Shown piece by piece: positions 14,640 to 23,042 of a stretch of DNA of 40,679 nt. Made by a program: the position numbers and the translations under genes. Location of the stretch: contig JALNVI010000018.1 of the NCBI GenBank assembly GCA_023231425.1, forward strand, positions 1 to 40,679, in the 5' to 3' direction. The notes beneath the pieces are model-generated. The model was not told where the DNA came from and searched no databases. It worked only from the letters and a program-made list of their open reading frames with translations. The stretch's first letter is position 1, and every line of letters begins with the position of its first letter. Source of the stretch: Desulforhopalus sp. Its GTDB lineage: Bacteria; Desulfobacterota; Desulfobulbia; Desulfobulbales; Desulfocapsaceae.

Positions 14640-17600
14640 CACACCCCCTCCATGCCCGCTTCATAGACCGGCACCATCACCTTTTCGGCAAACTGCTCGA
14701 ACTCATCGCCCAGCAGCGCAGCGGGCTCTCCTGCCCCGACAAGCAGCGCCAGCTCCGGTTCATAGAGGTTCTCCAGATCCCGCTCAAGCTTTAACTGTGC
14801 GGCAGACTCCATCCCAGCCCCCTTTTTCACGGCCTTCACAGCCCATTCAAACGCGGGTTCCACAAGGGCGCAGAGCGGCCGTCGCCGCCCCTCACGCCAG
14901 AGACGAAGCAGACTTGCAAGACCGGGATTGAGACCGCCGTCGTCTTTCGCAAACTCTCCGTTAAAATAAAAAGTTGCGTCTTCGGCAAGAAGCCAGGTCT
15001 CACCTGGCAGACCGGCAAGGCAGCTGAGCTGATGATGCAGCCAGCCCCGCAAAAGATCTTTCCCCCGCAGTTTTCCGAAGCGAAGCTGCAAATTTCCACC
15101 AGCAAAGAAACCAGTCAGGGCACCACCAAGGACGAGATTGTCCGTAGCCGGAGTCGACAGCAGCTCAAGAAACTTCTCAGGCTGCGGGTCACCGAGGTTC
15201 AGCGTCTGCACCCTTTCGACGTAAGTCAGCACACCCCTCTGCTGTTCGGCAAAGTTCAATCGACCGCTGGTACCGAGAGGCCAGAGACTCTGGCTCTGCA
15301 GACGATGAAGAAGTTCCTCCTCCGTCGTCCCCTTCAGCGCTCCACCGGCCGTCATCATCTCCTCAAAGAGAACCCTGTTGACCCTGGCCTTCTCAAGGGG
15401 ATTGAGGCTGAAGCTCTCCCGATCATCACGCTGAACATCTCCGGTGTCCGGTCGAATTCCGAGGACGTTGTTGACGAACCACGCCTGAGGATTCTTGTAG
15501 AAGTTGAAAAGTTCCCCGACGGAGATCGACTCCGCCTCTTCCTGCTCCACCTCACCCTGCCACCAGCCAAAGGGAGAAACTTCGTCAATCCTTTGCTGAG
15601 ACGGCTCAGTCTCCTGCGAAACCTGCACCTCCTTCCACGCCTCCTGCCGTGCCTGGGCCACAGCCAGATTGTGTCTACTGTAACTGAAGAACGAGGGAGA
15701 ACTGCCATCAAAATAGTGGTCACTAAAAGAATAGAGCGGATGTTCACAGACGAGGTTTGTCACCCCATAACTGCGGCTGAGCAGGTCAAGAAACTCGGAG
15801 ACCACCACCGACGGAGGGACAACATCCCCGGTCTGTTGGGAGAAACCGACATAGCTGAGATAAAGCACCCGCCGCGCAGCAAGGATCGCCTCAAGAAACT
15901 GGTAGCGGTCATCATTGCGCGGGGAGCGGTCGCCGAGACGCGGTGCGGCGGCGATAAGGGAGAAGCTGTCAGCACGGTCAGTCCTGGGAAAGACACCGTC
16001 ATCAAGGCCGAGCAGGCAGATCGCTTTAAAGGGAATAGAGCGCATGGGCAGCATGGAGCAAAAAGTGAGCCGTCCCCCAAGAAAGCCAGCGCTGGAGCGG
16101 CTCTCTGTCGTGCAGTCGGTAAACCATTCACAGATCACCGTAAAATCGACCTCCTGCTCCCCGGTGAATTGCTCACTTTCGGCCAGCCCGGTGAGCAAAG
16201 TTCGCAGTTCAGCCACCTCTCCGGCACCAGTGTCAGTGAGCAGGCATTCCATGGTATCCAGCAGCAGCGTTGACCACGCCATAAGGCTGCGGGGGGCGTG
16301 GAATCCAGCCTCTGCCCGTTCAATCACAGCAAAGAACTGGCAGAGGCCGCCAAGAGCCGACGCCCCTCTGCCTTCGAGATCAGGCCACGGCAGCACCCCG
16401 TCCACAAAGTTGTCACTGTCTATCATGAAGCCCATCAGCAGGCGATCAAGTCCGAAACGGAAGGTGGCCTCACTGAAATCAAGTCCCACCTGGCTGCGCT
16501 GCTGCACGGAGAGCCCCCAGCGGATACCCGCCTCCTCCGTCCAGCGGATCACCTCCTCCACATCCTTCTCATTCAGCTCAAAACGTCCGGCGATGAGACT
16601 GTGCTGCAGCAGTTCCATGACCTCACTGCGGCCGAAGCGCCCCTTGAAAAGATTGAGGAAGAGGGAAAACGCAGCGATGGCCGGGTTACGCCACTGCAGA
16701 CTGCAGTCAGCGACAGAGTACTGGATATCGCTGAATACAGCGGGGATGAGGGCTGCGTAATGCTGGATATCCGGCGCCATGACCACGATGTCCCGAAGCG
16801 TTATAGAAGGATCGCCCTCGAGAAGCTGCAGCAGGTGATCGTGGAGGACCTCAAGTTCCCGCCAGCGGGAGTGGGCGGAGATAACGCGTATGGAATCGTC
16901 GGCGTCGAGTCGGGCCGGAGTAACTTTTCCCTTGAGAATATCATACTGCACCTGTTCAAGCAGCAACGGCCCGCCCTCTGCCGCATTATCCACCGCATCA
17001 TGCCATGAGGTGCTTTCAAGCGTGAAATCGAAATCCTCAAGCGTGAAATCAAGACCTGCAAGCATGATCTCCTGCAGATCTCGTCCCTGCCTGCCGAGGT
17101 CAGCGAGCAGAGGGTGGCCCCCCTCCCCTTCGACAGCCTCGATGCCAGTTCTCAGGACAGTACGCAGCGCCTTCTTCTCTCCGGTCATATCCCCCCAGTA
17201 GCCCTGGCAGGGGGAGAGAAGATAGAGATGGACGTTCATCTGCCGGGAGAGAGTGGTGAGATATTCGAGAAAACGCGGCGGCAGGGTGTGGACACCGAAG
17301 ATAGAGACACGCTGCGGCAGACGGGCGCTCAGCGCACCCTCCCCACTTTTGTTGAGAAAATCGATAACCCGCTGAAAGAGCATGGCGCGGTGAGCCCCGC
17401 CCTCCGGCTGGTTAACAAGCCGCCGCCAGAGGGCCATCTGCCAGTCCTCAGCAACAGCTTCCGGCCCGTCGAGAAAAGTAGCTCGATCCTCCTCCCAGTC
17501 GAGCACCATTTTACTGCGCATAAGCTGATACTGATCGAAGATGTCGGCAATACGTCTGGCAAGCTGATAACGGCGGCGCGACGGCTCGGCACCATGGAGG

Positions 17601-17944
17601 TAGCGATGCAATGGCTTATATTTTTCCCCGTCGCAGTCGCGCAGCAGAGCTTCGAGCCGCCAGGTGAGAATCCCGCGATCAAACCCGCCCGAACTGATGC
17701 CAGGGGCAAGCAGGCTGGCAATATGGCCCAGAAAATTAAGCGGCAGGTAAAAACGAAAGTTGCAGAAACTTCCAAAGTGATCGGCCAGATTCTGTGAAAC
17801 AACGCGCTCCATCCCCTGACTCTGGATGAGGATCAATTCGGCCCCAAACAGGCTCTTCTGCGGGGCACGCTGCAATACAGCAGCGAGATTTTCAAGGAGA
17901 TCTTCAGTGCGATTGGAAGCATGCAGAAAAAAGCCGTGCGTCAT
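14639..17944 (-). CDS. recC: Exodeoxyribonuclease V gamma subunit RecC
   Basis: RecC is the scaffold of RecBCD and recognises Chi. The 1101-residue product is close to the usual ~1120. It begins MTHGFFLHASNRTEDLLENLA and contains the typical early segment LILIQSQGMERVVSQNLADHFG and, in the middle, RVISAHSRWRELEVLHDHLL and MAPDIQHYAALI. The frame is open 116 codons further upstream, but that part overlaps the membrane protein gene at 17941-18237; the ATG at 17944 overlaps its stop by four bases (ATGA), which is the usual coupling in this operon. Which Chi sequence it reads cannot be inferred. Confidence 0.95.
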   Translation of the reverse strand: MTHGFFLHASNRTEDLLENLAAVLQRAPQKSLFGAELILIQSQGMERVVSQNLADHFGSFCNFRFYLPLNFLGHIASLLAPGISSGGFDRGILTWRLEALLRDCDGEKYKPLHRYLHGAEPSRRRYQLARRIADIFDQYQLMRSKMVLDWEEDRATFLDGPEAVAEDWQMALWRRLVNQPEGGAHRAMLFQRVIDFLNKSGEGALSARLPQRVSIFGVHTLPPRFLEYLTTLSRQMNVHLYLLSPCQGYWGDMTGEKKALRTVLRTGIEAVEGEGGHPLLADLGRQGRDLQEIMLAGLDFTLEDFDFTLESTSWHDAVDNAAEGGPLLLEQVQYDILKGKVTPARLDADDSIRVISAHSRWRELEVLHDHLLQLLEGDPSITLRDIVVMAPDIQHYAALIPAVFSDIQYSVADCSLQWRNPAIAAFSLFLNLFKGRFGRSEVMELLQHSLIAGRFELNEKDVEEVIRWTEEAGIRWGLSVQQRSQVGLDFSEATFRFGLDRLLMGFMIDSDNFVDGVLPWPDLEGRGASALGGLCQFFAVIERAEAGFHAPRSLMAWSTLLLDTMECLLTDTGAGEVAELRTLLTGLAESEQFTGEQEVDFTVICEWFTDCTTESRSSAGFLGGRLTFCSMLPMRSIPFKAICLLGLDDGVFPRTDRADSFSLIAAAPRLGDRSPRNDDRYQFLEAILAARRVLYLSYVGFSQQTGDVVPPSVVVSEFLDLLSRSYGVTNLVCEHPLYSFSDHYFDGSSPSFFSYSRHNLAVAQARQEAWKEVQVSQETEPSQQRIDEVSPFGWWQGEVEQEEAESISVGELFNFYKNPQAWFVNNVLGIRPDTGDVQRDDRESFSLNPLEKARVNRVLFEEMMTAGGALKGTTEEELLHRLQSQSLWPLGTSGRLNFAEQQRGVLTYVERVQTLNLGDPQPEKFLELLSTPATDNLVLGGALTGFFAGGNLQLRFGKLRGKDLLRGWLHHQLSCLAGLPGETWLLAEDATFYFNGEFAKDDGGLNPGLASLLRLWREGRRRPLCALVEPAFEWAVKAVKKGAGMESAAQLKLERDLENLYEPELALLVGAGEPAALLGDEFEQFAEKVMVPVYEAGMEGV

Positions 17945-18237
17945 ACAGCCGCCCCCATCTCTGCATACTGGTAGATGGCAAGCAGCAGGGCAAAGAGTAT
18001 CCCCACTACGAAAAAGATGCGCATGATACGATCCCATGGTAACATTTCTCCGCCCGCCATGTGTTTGAGAAAAGCCACAATCACCCAGGTAACTCCAGCC
18101 GTATAGGGAAACATGGAGAGCAGTTGCCAGACCGTCCCCTTGAAAATCTCCATCGGTGTCGTTCCCTGCCCGAGGTTGAAGAAAAGGTAAAGCAGTGTTG
18201 AAAAAGTGAAGGTGATTTTTTCGCGAAGAGTTTGCAT
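17941..18237 (-). CDS. Small membrane protein of unknown function at head of rec operon
   Basis: A 98-residue protein with two or three hydrophobic segments: one near 37-57 (LLSMFPYTAGVTWVIVAFL), one near 72-90 (IMRIFFVVGILFALLLAIY) and a weaker one near 9-22. No known family was recognised. Its stop overlaps the recC start by four bases, so it is translated with recC. No clear ribosome site precedes the ATG at 18237, and a later Met (residue 29) is an alternative start. The divergent gene at 18252 starts only 14 bases away, so promoters of the two genes must overlap coding sequence. Confidence 0.65.
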   Translation of the reverse strand: MQTLREKITFTFSTLLYLFFNLGQGTTPMEIFKGTVWQLLSMFPYTAGVTWVIVAFLKHMAGGEMLPWDRIMRIFFVVGILFALLLAIYQYAEMGAAV

Positions 18238-18251
18238 AGTTCAGGAGTGTT

Positions 18252-19268
18252 ATGAAGACAATTATTTTTCCCCGTACAGACATTTGTTCCATCCGTCAGT
18301 TTCCGCTTTTTCTGCCTGCACCTCAATTGCTGATCATGCAGGGCTGGCGGAGGGAAGCCTCTGAAGCCCTCAATCTTTTCATGAAAGCAGGGTTCTGTCA
18401 AGTGAAGGTTCCCGTACCCTTTCCCGATACCGACGGAGAGAGGCGTTTTCTTCATCTGATCGAAGATATTGCCACCCGTCGCGACGATTACGCAGGGCAG
18501 CTCAGCTCGCTGACCCTCGCCGGCATGACGGAACCGAGAAAGAATGGAGAGCAGTCCGAGCGGGCAATCCTCGATGCTCTTACCGGACAGGCAAAGGCTC
18601 CAGATGAGCACGAAGAGGAGCTGTGGCAGGCACGGCTGGTGCTTGCCCTCGGAGAGATTTTAGACCGTGAAGAGGAGGATATTGCCACGGAACTCGCCAC
18701 CCTTGATGACAATACACAGGAACTCCTTGAAGAGTTACAGGGCGAAGCAGAAAAAGATGAAGAATCTCTCTTTGCGGAACTCCGGGAGGTGCAACGCAAC
18801 CTCACTCCGACACGATCAGGTATAGTCCGGCGGGTTAATGCATGGTGCACGCTCTTTGGAGCAGCCTGCGGGAAGGGACCTCTTCTCACCGACAGTGAGG
18901 ATGCCGCAGATATACTGATCAACACATATGAAAAGGCCAGCGCGGAACCGGTCGTACGTGTCACGAACTTTCCTCTTCCAGCTCTCGTCGGACGTAACGC
19001 AGAGGAAGCGGTAGAAAAAATTACCGCCTTTCATCAGCAGTATCAGGAGGAGGTCAACGATATCAGCCGGTGGCTCGCTAAGCTGCAGAACGGGCCTGCG
19101 GCCCTCGAGATGGAGAGACCTGGCAGTTGGGAGAAGGCGCTGGAGAGTGCTTTCCCGGCGGCAGAATATGACAGGCTCGTTGTGGAAGTGCAGCTCTTTC
19201 GTGGTGGCTTCGGCAGGATTGCCGTCGGGGAGACAGCAAACGGGGTAATGCTGGTGGTGAAAAGGTAA
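18252..19268 (+). CDS. Conserved-looking cytoplasmic protein of unknown function
   Basis: The 338-residue product has no signal peptide or membrane segment. A globular N-terminus (residues 1-90) is followed by a strongly acidic, helical, probably coiled-coil region (about 100-190, runs such as EHEEELW, LDREEEDIATEL and LQGEAEKDEESLFAEL), then a C-terminal part with AWCTLFGAACGKGPLLTDS and VRVTNFPLPALVGR. No family was recognised. AGGAG four bases before the ATG supports the start. It is transcribed alone, divergent from the rec operon by 14 bases and convergent with uspA. A role linked to recombination is only a guess from proximity. Confidence 0.7.
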   Translation: MKTIIFPRTDICSIRQFPLFLPAPQLLIMQGWRREASEALNLFMKAGFCQVKVPVPFPDTDGERRFLHLIEDIATRRDDYAGQLSSLTLAGMTEPRKNGEQSERAILDALTGQAKAPDEHEEELWQARLVLALGEILDREEEDIATELATLDDNTQELLEELQGEAEKDEESLFAELREVQRNLTPTRSGIVRRVNAWCTLFGAACGKGPLLTDSEDAADILINTYEKASAEPVVRVTNFPLPALVGRNAEEAVEKITAFHQQYQEEVNDISRWLAKLQNGPAALEMERPGSWEKALESAFPAAEYDRLVVEVQLFRGGFGRIAVGETANGVMLVVKR

Positions 19269-19319
19269 TGCTGCAGGAAAAGAACCAACAACAGAATCCT
19301 GCACAGGGGTAATTCCAAT

Positions 19320-19350
19320 AAAAAAGCCCCTTTCTGCAAGAGAAGGGGCT
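19320..19350 (-). terminator. Rho-independent terminator for uspA
   Basis: AGCCCCTT and AAGGGGCT form an 8-bp stem; reading the minus strand it is followed by six T. It lies 40 bases after the uspA stop. Between it and the stop at 19268 on the plus strand is a second hairpin (TGCAGGA/TCCTGCA, 19271-19304) without a T-run, possibly the end of the convergent transcript. Confidence 0.85.
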
Positions 19351-19388
19351 CAAAAAGTATTTTCAACATTCACACCAGCCACTGTTCT

Positions 19389-19895
19389 TTATCCGTGATC
19401 CTTATCGGCACGATTGTAGCAACAGGTGTAGGGGTTGATGGTCAGGACCGGGCAGGCTGCATTACGAACAACTTTGGCAGCGACAGAACCGAACATGATT
19501 TTCTCCAGCCCTTTGTATCCGTGCGTCCCCATGATAACCATGTCGGCATTAATTTCAGCAACATAGTCAACAATTTTCTCGCTTACATCGCCCATAAAGA
19601 CCTTGAAGACAAGGCCTTTGACCCCTGCCCTGGTTGCATCTTCTTCAAGTTCTTTGCAAAACGACTCCATTTTGGTTTCCGCGCTCTTCAACAATTCACC
19701 TTCAAGATTCGGCAGTGTCATCTGCGGCACGAAGAAACCAGAATAATCTTCAAAATTCTGCACCACGAAAATGAGATGCATCTCCGCCCCAAACTTCCCG
19801 GCAATGTAGGCCGCAGATTCTGCAATCGTTTTGGAGTTATCAGAAAAGTCAACCGGAGTTACCACTTTTGTAATTTCGTGTATCATACCGTCCAT
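19389..19895 (-). CDS. Universal stress protein UspA family
   Basis: The 168-residue product has the UspA fold markers: an N-terminal VTPVDFSDNSKTIAESAAYIA strand-helix and, near residues 130-150, the ATP-binding pattern G-2x-G-9x-G-S (in MGTHGYKGLEKIMFGS). It is therefore probably an ATP-binding USP. Members help survival under starvation, redox or other stress. Start ATG 19895 is chosen because GGGAGG lies just before it; an upstream in-frame ATG at 19925 lacks this. The C-terminus carries a CC pair (PYTCCYNRADKDHG), uncommon for the family. It is monocistronic. Confidence 0.9.
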   Translation of the reverse strand: MDGMIHEITKVVTPVDFSDNSKTIAESAAYIAGKFGAEMHLIFVVQNFEDYSGFFVPQMTLPNLEGELLKSAETKMESFCKELEEDATRAGVKGLVFKVFMGDVSEKIVDYVAEINADMVIMGTHGYKGLEKIMFGSVAAKVVRNAACPVLTINPYTCCYNRADKDHG

Positions 19896-20018
19896 AGACA
19901 CCTCCCGCTTTGAGATGAAGGGCACCGGGCAGGCACCACTGCGGCATCTGTTCCCGGAACCTTGATGAGGGGAAGTTGAGAGAAGACAACGTCTTCGAGT
20001 CAGTCATCCCTGCCTTTC

Positions 20019-20047
20019 AGTATTCCACACTTCCTGCAAAAATTCAA
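20019..20047 (-). promoter_or_regulatory. Possible uspA promoter
   Basis: Minus strand TTGAAT (20047-20042), 17 bases, AATACT (20024-20019). Both hexamers match only partly. It would give a leader of about 120 bases before uspA at 19895. The rest of 19926-20118 shows nothing else clear. Confidence 0.4.
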
Positions 20048-20119
20048 ATATTTCCACTGCTGTTTCCACTTGTTTTTCCAAGTATTTCATCTGCTGCGGG
20101 TCCTTTCTTCAACAATGGG

Positions 20120-20143
20120 AAAAAACAGGCTGCAGAAACCTGT
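20120..20143 (-). terminator. Weak terminator at the end of the ttcA-asnS-ubiE operon
   Basis: On the minus strand ACAGG pairs with CCTGT across a nine-base loop and is followed by T6. The hairpin begins within the ubiE stop codon. The stem is short but GC-containing. Confidence 0.55.
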
Positions 20144-20868
20144 CAGACAGGATCGTGCCCCCCTTTCACCCCACGATGCACCGCGATGGAACCGCACATG
20201 AAACGGCGGTAACTCACCTTGTCGAACCCGGCCTCACGAAAAATGGCAGAGAGTGTTTCGGCATCGTGGAAAGCCAGTGTAGAACCGGTGAGATAGGCGT
20301 ATGCATCTTCATCGCCGGCCAGCATCCTGCCGAGCAGCGGGATACCGAAGCGAAGATAGAGGCGGATAAAGGGATAGAGCAGATTCTTCTGCGGCGGGGT
20401 GGTATCAAGACAGACAACCCTGCCCCCTGGCACCAGCACGCGATGAACCTCGCGCAAAACCCTGAGAGAATCATCCACATTGCGCAGAAGATAACCAAAA
20501 GTAACCGCCTCAAAGCTGTTGTCGGCAAAGGGAAGTGCATTGGCATCGCACACCTGCCAGCTGATACGTGAAGAGGGAAATCGCCGCTTCGCTTCAGCGA
20601 GCATCCCGGCGGAGAAATCACCGCCGATAACCTCGCAGCGCGGGTAGCTGGCAGCCATAAGGGCGGCGATATCGCCGGTGCCGGTGGCAAGGTCGAGGAC
20701 CTTCCCCTCTTCCGGATCACCGGCCTCGGCCACTACGTGGCGCCGCCAGCCCTGGTCCTGACCGAAGGTCATCACCCGATTCATCAGGTCGTAGCGCCCG
20801 GCGATGGCATCGAACATGCTGCGTACCGCCGGCCCCCGGCCCTGGTTTGTCTCTTTGTTTTCTGTCAT
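20143..20868 (-). CDS. ubiE: Demethylmenaquinone/2-polyprenyl-benzoquinol methyltransferase UbiE/MenG
   Basis: UbiE/MenG does the C-methylation in menaquinone (and ubiquinone) synthesis; in an anaerobe with this gene set menaquinone is the likely product. The 241-residue protein has AVRSMFDAIAGRYDLMNRVMTFGQD (UbiE signature, part), the SAM motif VLDLATGTGDIA, then PFADNSFEAVTFGYLLRNV and the typical RVLVPGGRVVCLD. Length fits. The ATG at 20868 is chosen over an in-frame TTG that overlaps asnS; the ribosome site (AAGGA) is somewhat distant. It is last in ttcA-asnS-ubiE and could supply the quinone used by the nuo complex. Confidence 0.9.
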   Translation of the reverse strand: MTENKETNQGRGPAVRSMFDAIAGRYDLMNRVMTFGQDQGWRRHVVAEAGDPEEGKVLDLATGTGDIAALMAASYPRCEVIGGDFSAGMLAEAKRRFPSSRISWQVCDANALPFADNSFEAVTFGYLLRNVDDSLRVLREVHRVLVPGGRVVCLDTTPPQKNLLYPFIRLYLRFGIPLLGRMLAGDEDAYAYLTGSTLAFHDAETLSAIFREAGFDKVSYRRFMCGSIAVHRGVKGGHDPV

Positions 20869-20888
20869 TGATTGCAGGAGTCCTTCTC

Positions 20889-22244
20889 TCAACAGGGTGC
20901 GAATCCCGGGGTGCGCGGGAAAGGGATAGCTTCACGAATATTGCCCATGCCGGTTACAAACTGCACGAGGCGCTCAAAACCGAGGCCAAAGCCCGAATGC
21001 GGAGCAGAACCATAGCGACGCAGGTCGAGGTACCAGTCATACTCTTCAAGGGACAACCCTGCCTCTTTCATCCGAGTCTCAAGCACCTCTAAACGCTCCT
21101 CCCGCTGGCTGCCACCAACGATTTCGCCGATCCCGGGCACGAGAATATCCATGGCAGCGACGGTGCGGCCATCATCATTCATGCGCATATAAAACGGTTT
21201 GATGGCGGCTGGATAGTCAGTAACGATGAGCGGACAGCTGAACACCTCTTCACAGAGATAGCGCTCATGCTCCGACTGCATGTCGATCCCCCACTTTACC
21301 GGATAGTCAAAGGTTCGGCCGGATTTCCCCAGAAGCTCAATGGCCTCGGTGTAGGGGAGATGGACAAAATCCTTTTCAACCACCGATTTCAATTTTTCCA
21401 GCAGTCCCTTCTCAATAAAGTTGTTAAAGAACTGCATATCCTCAACGCAGTGCTCAAGGACATCCGCGATGAGATTCTTGAGCATATCACCGGCAACCTC
21501 CATATTGCACTGCAGGTCGCAGAAAGCCATCTCTGGTTCGATCATCCAGAACTCGGCAAGGTGGCGCGAGGTATTGGAGTTTTCTGCACGGAAGGTGGGA
21601 CCAAAGGTATAGACATCCCCAAGAGCCATGGCATAGACTTCAGCCTGAAGCTGTCCACTCACCGTCAGCCCTGCCGGGCGACCGAAAAAATGTCCTTCAC
21701 TGCCGTGTTCATGGCCGGTGCGCACCTGAAACATCTCTCCCGCCCCTTCGCAGTCAGAGGTCGTGATGATCGGGGTATGGAGAAAGACAAAATCACGTTC
21801 CTGAAAGAAATTGTGCACAGCATATCCAAGGCGCGAACGCACTCTGCCGACGGCGCCAAGGGCATTGGTCCGCGGCCGCAGGTGGCTCATTTCCCTCAGG
21901 AATTCAAAGCTGTGTCGCTTTTTCTGCAGGGGGTAATCAGGACTTGAAGCCCCCACGACCTCTACCGAAGTGGCATGCATCTCCACCGCCTGCCCTTTAG
22001 CCGGACTCTCTTTCAGTTCCCCGGTAACCCGCAGGCTGGCTCCAGTGCTGAGGGTTTTGATGTCACTGTCATAGTTGGTCAAAGAGGCATCGGCAATAAC
22101 CTGCAGACCGCTCAGGCAGGACCCGTCGTTAATCTCGAGAAAAGAAAAACCACCGGTATCACGACGGGTGCGGAGCCAGCCGCAGAGGGTGAGAGTCTCA
22201 CCAGGGGACGGTTTGTTAAGAATGTTTTTGATGCGCAACTTCAT
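20889..22244 (-). CDS. asnS: Asparaginyl-tRNA synthetase
   Basis: A class IIb aminoacyl-tRNA synthetase charging tRNA-Asn. The 451-residue product has an N-terminal OB fold (LCGWLRTRRDTGGFSFLEIND near 20-40), motif 2 FRAENSNTSRHLAEFWMIEPE near 220-240 and motif 3 GFGLGFERLVQFVTG near 415-430. HLAEFWMIEPEMAF and the ending IREAIPFPRTPG mark AsnRS rather than AspRS. The C-terminus differs slightly from the usual ending, closing in TPGFAPC. It overlaps ttcA by 29 bases and is followed by ubiE after 20 bases. Confidence 0.96.
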   Translation of the reverse strand: MKLRIKNILNKPSPGETLTLCGWLRTRRDTGGFSFLEINDGSCLSGLQVIADASLTNYDSDIKTLSTGASLRVTGELKESPAKGQAVEMHATSVEVVGASSPDYPLQKKRHSFEFLREMSHLRPRTNALGAVGRVRSRLGYAVHNFFQERDFVFLHTPIITTSDCEGAGEMFQVRTGHEHGSEGHFFGRPAGLTVSGQLQAEVYAMALGDVYTFGPTFRAENSNTSRHLAEFWMIEPEMAFCDLQCNMEVAGDMLKNLIADVLEHCVEDMQFFNNFIEKGLLEKLKSVVEKDFVHLPYTEAIELLGKSGRTFDYPVKWGIDMQSEHERYLCEEVFSCPLIVTDYPAAIKPFYMRMNDDGRTVAAMDILVPGIGEIVGGSQREERLEVLETRMKEAGLSLEEYDWYLDLRRYGSAPHSGFGLGFERLVQFVTGMGNIREAIPFPRTPGFAPC

Positions 22245-22959
22245 GATTCACCTTGAGAAGATAATCGTGTCGAACATTTGAGAGGGCGGCAAAGAGAGAG
22301 TCCCTCGCCTGCGGCTCCTCCTCATAAAAATTATTAAGGAAACAGCGAACCCGCTCGCGGCGGGTCTCTTCGGCAAAAGGGCAGAGGCTGCTCACCGGCT
22401 GCAGTTTCCAGTCGGCGGCCAGAGCCCTGACATCGGCTTTATCAAGATAAGCCATCGGCCGAACGAGGGCAAGAGTCCCATTAAAAAGCTCCTGCTTCGG
22501 AAGCATGGTGGATATACTCCCACAGTAAAAGGCGTTCAGCATGAAGGTCTCAATAAGGTCATCCCGATGATGACCGAAGGCGATTTTACTGCAGCCGTAC
22601 TTTGCTGCGAGATCAAAAAGCTGGCTGCGACGATGGCGTGCGCAGAGAAAACAGCTCCGCTCTCCGGGTATTTCCCGTTCCCCATGAATCTCGAGGGAGA
22701 GACCAAACTTCGCCAGCTGAGGGGCAATGGTTCTTTCAGGGCCGCCTTCCCCGGTGTAGCCATGATCAATATGGACACACCGCAGTTCAAAAGAAATGGG
22801 AGCACGGGCCTGCCAGATCTTGAGGATTCCGGCAAGAACGAGGCTGTCCACCCCGCCGGAAACAGCCAGCAGGATACGATCTCCCTCTTCAAACATGGCG
22901 TAGTCATGCATGGCTCGGCCGAGTTTACGACTCAATTTCTGGGAAATAGTTTGTTTCAT
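22216..22959 (-). CDS. ttcA: TtcA-like tRNA 2-thiolation protein (PP-loop ATPase)
   Basis: TtcA thiolates cytidine 32 of certain tRNAs with an Fe-S cluster and ATP. The 247-residue protein has the PP-loop LLAVSGGVDSLVLAG (SGGVDS at 34-39), the CFLCARHRR pair (Cys103, Cys106), a third cysteine near 193 (SSLCPF) and FGHHRDDLIETFMLNAFY near 128-145, all typical of the TtcA/TilS-related group. The exact subfamily and tRNA target are inferred. It is first in ttcA-asnS-ubiE and overlaps asnS by 29 bases, which implies coupled expression of tRNA modification and charging genes. Confidence 0.85.
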   Translation of the reverse strand: MKQTISQKLSRKLGRAMHDYAMFEEGDRILLAVSGGVDSLVLAGILKIWQARAPISFELRCVHIDHGYTGEGGPERTIAPQLAKFGLSLEIHGEREIPGERSCFLCARHRRSQLFDLAAKYGCSKIAFGHHRDDLIETFMLNAFYCGSISTMLPKQELFNGTLALVRPMAYLDKADVRALAADWKLQPVSSLCPFAEETRRERVRCFLNNFYEEEPQARDSLFAALSNVRHDYLLKVNHEVAHQKHS

Positions 22960-22971
22960 TCTTTTTCAGAT

Positions 22972-23005
22972 AAAAAAAACCGCCCTCCCCTTACGGGTCG
23001 GGCGG
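22972..23005 (-). terminator. Rho-independent terminator of the lipoprotein gene
   Basis: On the minus strand CCGCCC...GGGCGG with an inner CCC/GGG pairing is followed by eight T. It stands between the lipoprotein gene (ends 23043) and ttcA (starts 22959), so the ttcA promoter must lie within or after it, in a very short gap. Confidence 0.85.
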
Positions 23006-23042
23006 GATCAAAGTTGTTTACTCCTTCTGCGAGTCACAGGAA

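Noticed and set aside
15032..16273. 413-codon plus-strand frame opposite recC
   Set aside because: Antisense shadow of a GC-biased gene; no start signal or domain.
17945..18292. 116-codon N-terminal extension of recC
   Set aside because: It overlaps the small membrane protein gene, does not look like RecC, and the ATG at 17944 has the ATGA overlap typical of this operon.
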